A stretch of DNA of 64,000 nucleotides from Limimaricola sp964022235 (lineage in GTDB: Bacteria; Pseudomonadota; Alphaproteobacteria; Rhodobacterales; Rhodobacteraceae), in assembly GCF_964022235.1 (NCBI RefSeq), contig NZ_CAXHZL010000009.1, positions 98,741 to 162,740 on the forward strand, written 5' to 3'. The notes under the pieces were generated by a model. That model was not told the DNA's origin, searched no databases, and saw only the letters and a list, made by a program, of their open reading frames with translations. This document shows positions 60,927 to 64,000 of the stretch, in pieces. Numbering within the stretch: the first letter of the stretch is position 1; every line of letters begins with the position of its first letter. A program made the position numbers and the translations under genes.

Positions 60927-61823
60927 ATGGAGAATGCAGGAGGGCCTACGGTCGTTTTCATCGCGGGTGAGGGGCGTTCTGGCTCGACCGTGCTCGACCG
61001 GTGTATTGGGTCGATTGACCGAGCCGCGTCGTTTAATGAGATGCATGAGATCGTGCACCAGTTTCAACGCAACCAGAAGCGGTGCAGCTGCGGTGCGCTT
61101 CCGCAGGGCTGCTACTTCTGGCGCGAGGTTTTCGCCGACCAGACCTTATTGGCCGCCTTGCCCGAACTTATCGACGGGTTCGAGCGATACGATGGTTCAC
61201 GACAGACGCTACGGTTGCTGGCGGGTGCCTACGGACGAAGCGATCGGGTTCGGCTCAGGCGGTACGGTATGCTCACGGCGCATCTCTATCGCCGAATTGC
61301 GCAGGTAGCCGGCGTTTCGGTCATCGTGGACTCCTCCAAGAACCCTTCACGTGCGCTGATACTGAAGCGTTACGCGAGGCTTGATGTCTGGTGCCTGCAC
61401 CTCGTGCGTAACCCTGTCTCGGTCGCAGAGTCGTGGCGCCGCAGCAAGGGTGCAATGGACGACAACCTGCCGACCTATACTCAGGTGCAGACCTACAAGC
61501 GCTGGATGCTGAAGAACCTCGTCTGCGAGGCGTTGCAAGCGCGGGTACCCTACAGACGCGTGCCGTTCGAAACCTTCACCGCGGCGCCACGGGAAAGCCT
61601 GCGTGACATCAAGCAATGGGTTCCGGCGTTGCGCGGCAAGCAGGACGGGTTTGCAACCACCTCCGAGATTGATTTTGGGCCGTGCCACAGTTTGCAAGGT
61701 AACCCTGATCGCTTCGAGAATGGTCGCGTCGAAATCCGCACCAGTTCCTCGCGGCCGCTCGCCAATAGTGGCATGACGCCGATTCAGATGTGGTTCGCCT
61801 CGAGATATGGCTATAGCCGGTGA
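60927..61823 (+). CDS. Sulfotransferase family protein (EPS locus, 2)
   Basis: This 298-residue protein has the PAPS loop FIAGEGRSGSTVLDRCIG (about 11-28), a Cys-rich segment KRCSCGALPQGCYFW (about 51-65) and the 3'-phosphate site LHLVRNPVSVAESWRRSKG. It is unlike the other sulfotransferase outside the motifs, so it probably sulfates a different position or sugar. AGGAAT precedes the ATG. Confidence 0.85.
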   Translation: MENAGGPTVVFIAGEGRSGSTVLDRCIGSIDRAASFNEMHEIVHQFQRNQKRCSCGALPQGCYFWREVFADQTLLAALPELIDGFERYDGSRQTLRLLAGAYGRSDRVRLRRYGMLTAHLYRRIAQVAGVSVIVDSSKNPSRALILKRYARLDVWCLHLVRNPVSVAESWRRSKGAMDDNLPTYTQVQTYKRWMLKNLVCEALQARVPYRRVPFETFTAAPRESLRDIKQWVPALRGKQDGFATTSEIDFGPCHSLQGNPDRFENGRVEIRTSSSRPLANSGMTPIQMWFASRYGYSR

Positions 61824-62053
61824 CGGTGCGCAACAGTTGGGATTGGGGCGCGGTTTCAAGTAGATCGACGCAGAGGCCCCGGTTAGGCTCGAATTGAAAC
61901 GGCGTGCCGGGCACCCGCCGTCGGGTCGTGCCCCGAGGTCGCAGGCGATCGTGACACCGCGATGTCCTGCCTATCGTTCTGTAGCGCCCGTCCCTCTGGT
62001 CTTTAGGCGCTGCGCATCGGCCAGCGGTACAAGAGCGACTGTAGGAGGATTGG

Positions 62054-63253
62054 ATGGACCGAGCCCTTGAACCAGCGCAACCGGACAGAGTCAGTACAGC
62101 ACCACGTCCTCTAAAACTGGTGGTTCTGGGTGGTGACGCCACCAACCCCACCTTGATCCTACGCATACGCTCGTTCCTCCGGGCCGGGGCCGGGCTCACG
62201 GCGTTCACCTTCCGGCGTCATAAGTACAACACGGAGTTCCAGCCCGAATGGGAGAATATCCATCTCGGCGAGACCGTCGATCGCAATTATCTGAACCGCC
62301 TACCGCGGCTGATGCGGGCCATCCGGCGGCTTTGGCACCACCGCGACCGTTTCCGGCATGCCGATGCAATCTATGCACGCCAGATCGATTTGCTTGCGCT
62401 GGCATTGATCGGCAAATGGCTCTCCGGGAGCCGGGCAAAGGTTGTCTACGAGGTGGAGGACATCCAGGCCGTCTATTTTCGTGCCGACGCCACCGGCGCG
62501 CTGTTTCGCGCTACCGAGCGGCTGGCACTGCGCTTTGTCAACCTCCTTGTGCCACTGTCTCCCGGGTTTCTCAGCGGGTTCTACGGCCCCGTGATGCGCT
62601 ATACGGGGCCGAGTTTTGTGTTGGAGAACAAGATCCAGCCGGGTGAACTGACCGGACGCGCGACCTCTGCCGGACGGGCTTGGGAAGAGATTAAAGACCG
62701 CTGGGTGATCGGCTGGTTCGGGACGCTGCGCTGCCCCACGAGCATGGCCTTGCTCGAAAACATTGCTGAGCGGCTTGGGCCGAAGGTCGAGATCTACACC
62801 CGTGGCTACCCCACGGAAACCGGCCTCGCAGCCTATATGAAGATCGTCGACCGCCACCCGAATTGGACCTACGACGGTGAATATACCATCCCTGAGGATC
62901 TTGAGCAGATGTATGGGCGCGTGCATTTTTCATGGTGCCTCGACCTGCTCGACGAGCATGGCAACTCGCAGTTGCTACGTGCCTGTCGGGTCTATCAGGG
63001 CGGCTATTACGGCGCGGTACCGCTGGTGATGGAGGGCACGGAGATGGATCGCTGGCTCGGTAGTGCAGGGATCGGCCATGCTTTTGCACCGCCTTACGAC
63101 GCGCCCATCGCTCATTTCCTCGAACATGTGGATCCGGCCGCCTACTGCGCTGAACGGCAGCAGGTCATGAAATTGCGCGATGCATTGTTTCTCGAAGATG
63201 GACGCGAGGCCCGTGCTCTGCTGGACACCATTCGTGCGTTGCCATCGCAATAG
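62054..63253 (+). CDS. Glycosyltransferase (GT4-like)
   Basis: The 399-residue GT-B protein has LKLVVLGGDATNPTLILRIR at the N-terminus, VVYEVEDIQAVYF in the middle and a C-terminal Rossmann domain with WVIGWFGTLRCPTSMALLEN. The donor end (HGNSQLLRACRVYQGGYYGA) is diverged from classical E-x7-E. AGGAGG lies 5 nt before the ATG. It is the last intact gene before the decayed DNA at the right edge. Confidence 0.8.
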   Translation: MDRALEPAQPDRVSTAPRPLKLVVLGGDATNPTLILRIRSFLRAGAGLTAFTFRRHKYNTEFQPEWENIHLGETVDRNYLNRLPRLMRAIRRLWHHRDRFRHADAIYARQIDLLALALIGKWLSGSRAKVVYEVEDIQAVYFRADATGALFRATERLALRFVNLLVPLSPGFLSGFYGPVMRYTGPSFVLENKIQPGELTGRATSAGRAWEEIKDRWVIGWFGTLRCPTSMALLENIAERLGPKVEIYTRGYPTETGLAAYMKIVDRHPNWTYDGEYTIPEDLEQMYGRVHFSWCLDLLDEHGNSQLLRACRVYQGGYYGAVPLVMEGTEMDRWLGSAGIGHAFAPPYDAPIAHFLEHVDPAAYCAERQQVMKLRDALFLEDGREARALLDTIRALPSQ

Positions 63254-63458
63254 AGCGACGTCATCTATGCGGCGACTGCTGTAGGCACGAGCAAACCGTA
63301 GTCCAAGCTAAAGGACACGAGCGCTTTAGAGCAACTAAATGGCGTCCGGGGACGCCATCACGATGCGCGTCGGAGTTGCCTGACCACCTCATCTCAGGAA
63401 CGGCGTTATCGACCCCGCGCACTCGGGACGGGTTATTAACCTTACGCAGATAGGCCAT
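63254..63458. other. Gap between the last glycosyltransferase and the pseudogene
   Basis: No gene supported. A minus-strand frame (63261-63458) begins just past the stop of the dehydrogenase fragment but has no family sequence and is probably random. Confidence 0.4.
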
Positions 63459-63668
63459 TCATAGATCGGCAATTCGCTTTGCCAACCCTCTAAGATTGGG
63501 CACCCGGAACTCGCTATATTCCGCCAGTATAACGAGCAGATCGGCACCCTCGGCGGCACCTTCGCGCGAAGATTCGGGGTTCGAAATGGCGTCGAATTTC
63601 AGTGCAAGGCCGGCGCCGGCAAGCAACTTTTCGCCAGTCGGCGGGCTCTGATAAGAACAGTTGAGTTG
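63459..63668 (-). pseudogene. C-terminal remnant of a UDP-glucose/GDP-mannose dehydrogenase
   Basis: This 69-codon open stretch has no start and is bounded upstream by an in-frame TGA. It reads KLLAGAGLALKFDAISNPES, then EGADLLVILAEYSEF and RVPNLRGLAKRIADL before a TGA. That is the UDPGDH C-terminal-domain pattern (E-G-A-D-x-L-V-I-L-x-E). The expected V-x-D-x-R-N end and the whole N-terminal NAD domain are missing, so the gene has been destroyed, probably by insertions or deletions next to an IS. Confidence 0.75.
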
Positions 63669-63948
63669 TCAATGGCCGCTAGATACTCCCGCGCCAAGTC
63701 GGAACGTCAACGCCAATTAATAGAGTTTCGACGCTCCGAAGAGCCGCAGTCGAAGCGAAAGCAAAGGACAGCCTCTCAACCTCGACATCTCGGCCAGAAT
63801 TTTAATCGAGGCCCGACTAGAATACAGGCACCTCGCAAAACGATATTCCATCGATCTGCTTGATTTATCTGTCAGCACAAGCGGCCTCACGACCGAAATC
63901 CGAGGGTCGCCCCGCGGATGCATTCCTGGAATACAAAGAAGGCCTGAC
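63669..63948. other. Undefined DNA beside the IS end
   Basis: No supported gene was found. A plus-strand frame (about 63730-63950) without a start contains LNLDISARILIEARLEYRHL, which looks protein-like but matches nothing I know and may be another gene fragment. Confidence 0.35.
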
Positions 63949-64000
63949 TGAAGCGCCCCGGTTTTGTCGGAGGCTTCAACTCCTGAGTAAGGTGGAGCAT
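63949..64000 (+). mobile_element. Probable left end of an IS3-family element
   Basis: TGAAGCGCCCCGGTTTTGTC, then GGAGGCTTCAACTCCTGAG and a ribosome-binding site before AT at the edge, resemble from memory the left end and leader of IS3-type elements common in Rhodobacteraceae. The transposase would start at 63999 and lies outside the window. Confidence 0.4.

Noticed and set aside
1..64000. CRISPR array, tRNA, rRNA, integrase or prophage
   Set aside because: No regularly spaced repeats, cloverleaf sequences, integrase or phage structural genes were noticed on either strand; subtle RNA genes could still be missed by eye.

Overview
The window is high-GC DNA with tightly packed, often ATGA/GTGA-overlapping genes. 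The gene families point to an alphaproteobacterium of the Rhodobacteraceae (roseobacter type): a TRAP transporter, PhnCDE-type transporter, homogentisate pathway, type I secretion and Exo-type polysaccharide genes. This assignment is inferred from family content and style; no rRNA or other phylogenetic marker is present. I found no tRNA, rRNA or CRISPR array.

Layout. (1) 1-6.6 kb: a type I secretion locus with a glycine-rich protein (cut by the window start), a large modular protein, a PrtD/HlyB-like ABC exporter and an HlyD-like adaptor. The first two proteins share a sequence module. (2) 6.9-13.0 kb: a beta-glucan synthesis operon resembling bgsBA of rhizobia, with a HAMP sensor lacking an output domain, a membrane-fusion protein, a GT2 synthase, a GH8 glycanase and a small outer-membrane-like protein. 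(3) 13.1-21.5 kb: a KDG kinase, SDR and TRAP transporter on the minus strand, facing an IclR regulator, acyl-CoA ligase and DUF296 protein on the plus strand. (4) 21.5-22.7 kb: a RES/Xre toxin-antitoxin pair with a palindromic operator. (5) 22.8-31.1 kb: tyrosine catabolism (hppD, hmgA, fahA, a Rieske protein, an aromatic aminotransferase, an Lrp regulator and an EamA exporter), then a DadA-like oxidoreductase. (6) 31.3-38.7 kb: a periplasmic glycerophosphodiesterase, a GNAT enzyme, a HAD hydrolase with a phnDCEE-type transporter, and a divergent GlpR/DeoR-type regulator. (7) 38.9-63.3 kb: a large exopolysaccharide locus with manC, wzx, ExoA/ExoM/ExoO-like glycosyltransferases, an ExoK-like GH16 glycanase, an ExoY-like initiating transferase, two sulfotransferases, a SqdB-like UDP-sulfoquinovose synthase homologue, a GlpD-like flavoprotein, an epimerase and a methyltransferase. 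(8) 63.4-64.0 kb: debris of a nucleotide-sugar dehydrogenase and a probable IS end at the window edge.

How they work together. Two separate surface polysaccharides are probably made here: a linear beta-glucan (region 2) and a heteropolysaccharide of succinoglycan-like architecture (region 7). The second may be decorated with sulfate and possibly sulfoquinovose, which is the most unusual prospect in the window. Region 1 may export a surface protein. Regions 5 and 6 are catabolic or phosphorus-acquisition modules. Region 7 has longer intergenic gaps, more mixed gene orientation and less uniformly GC-rich codons than the rest, which fits a variable, transfer-prone EPS locus.
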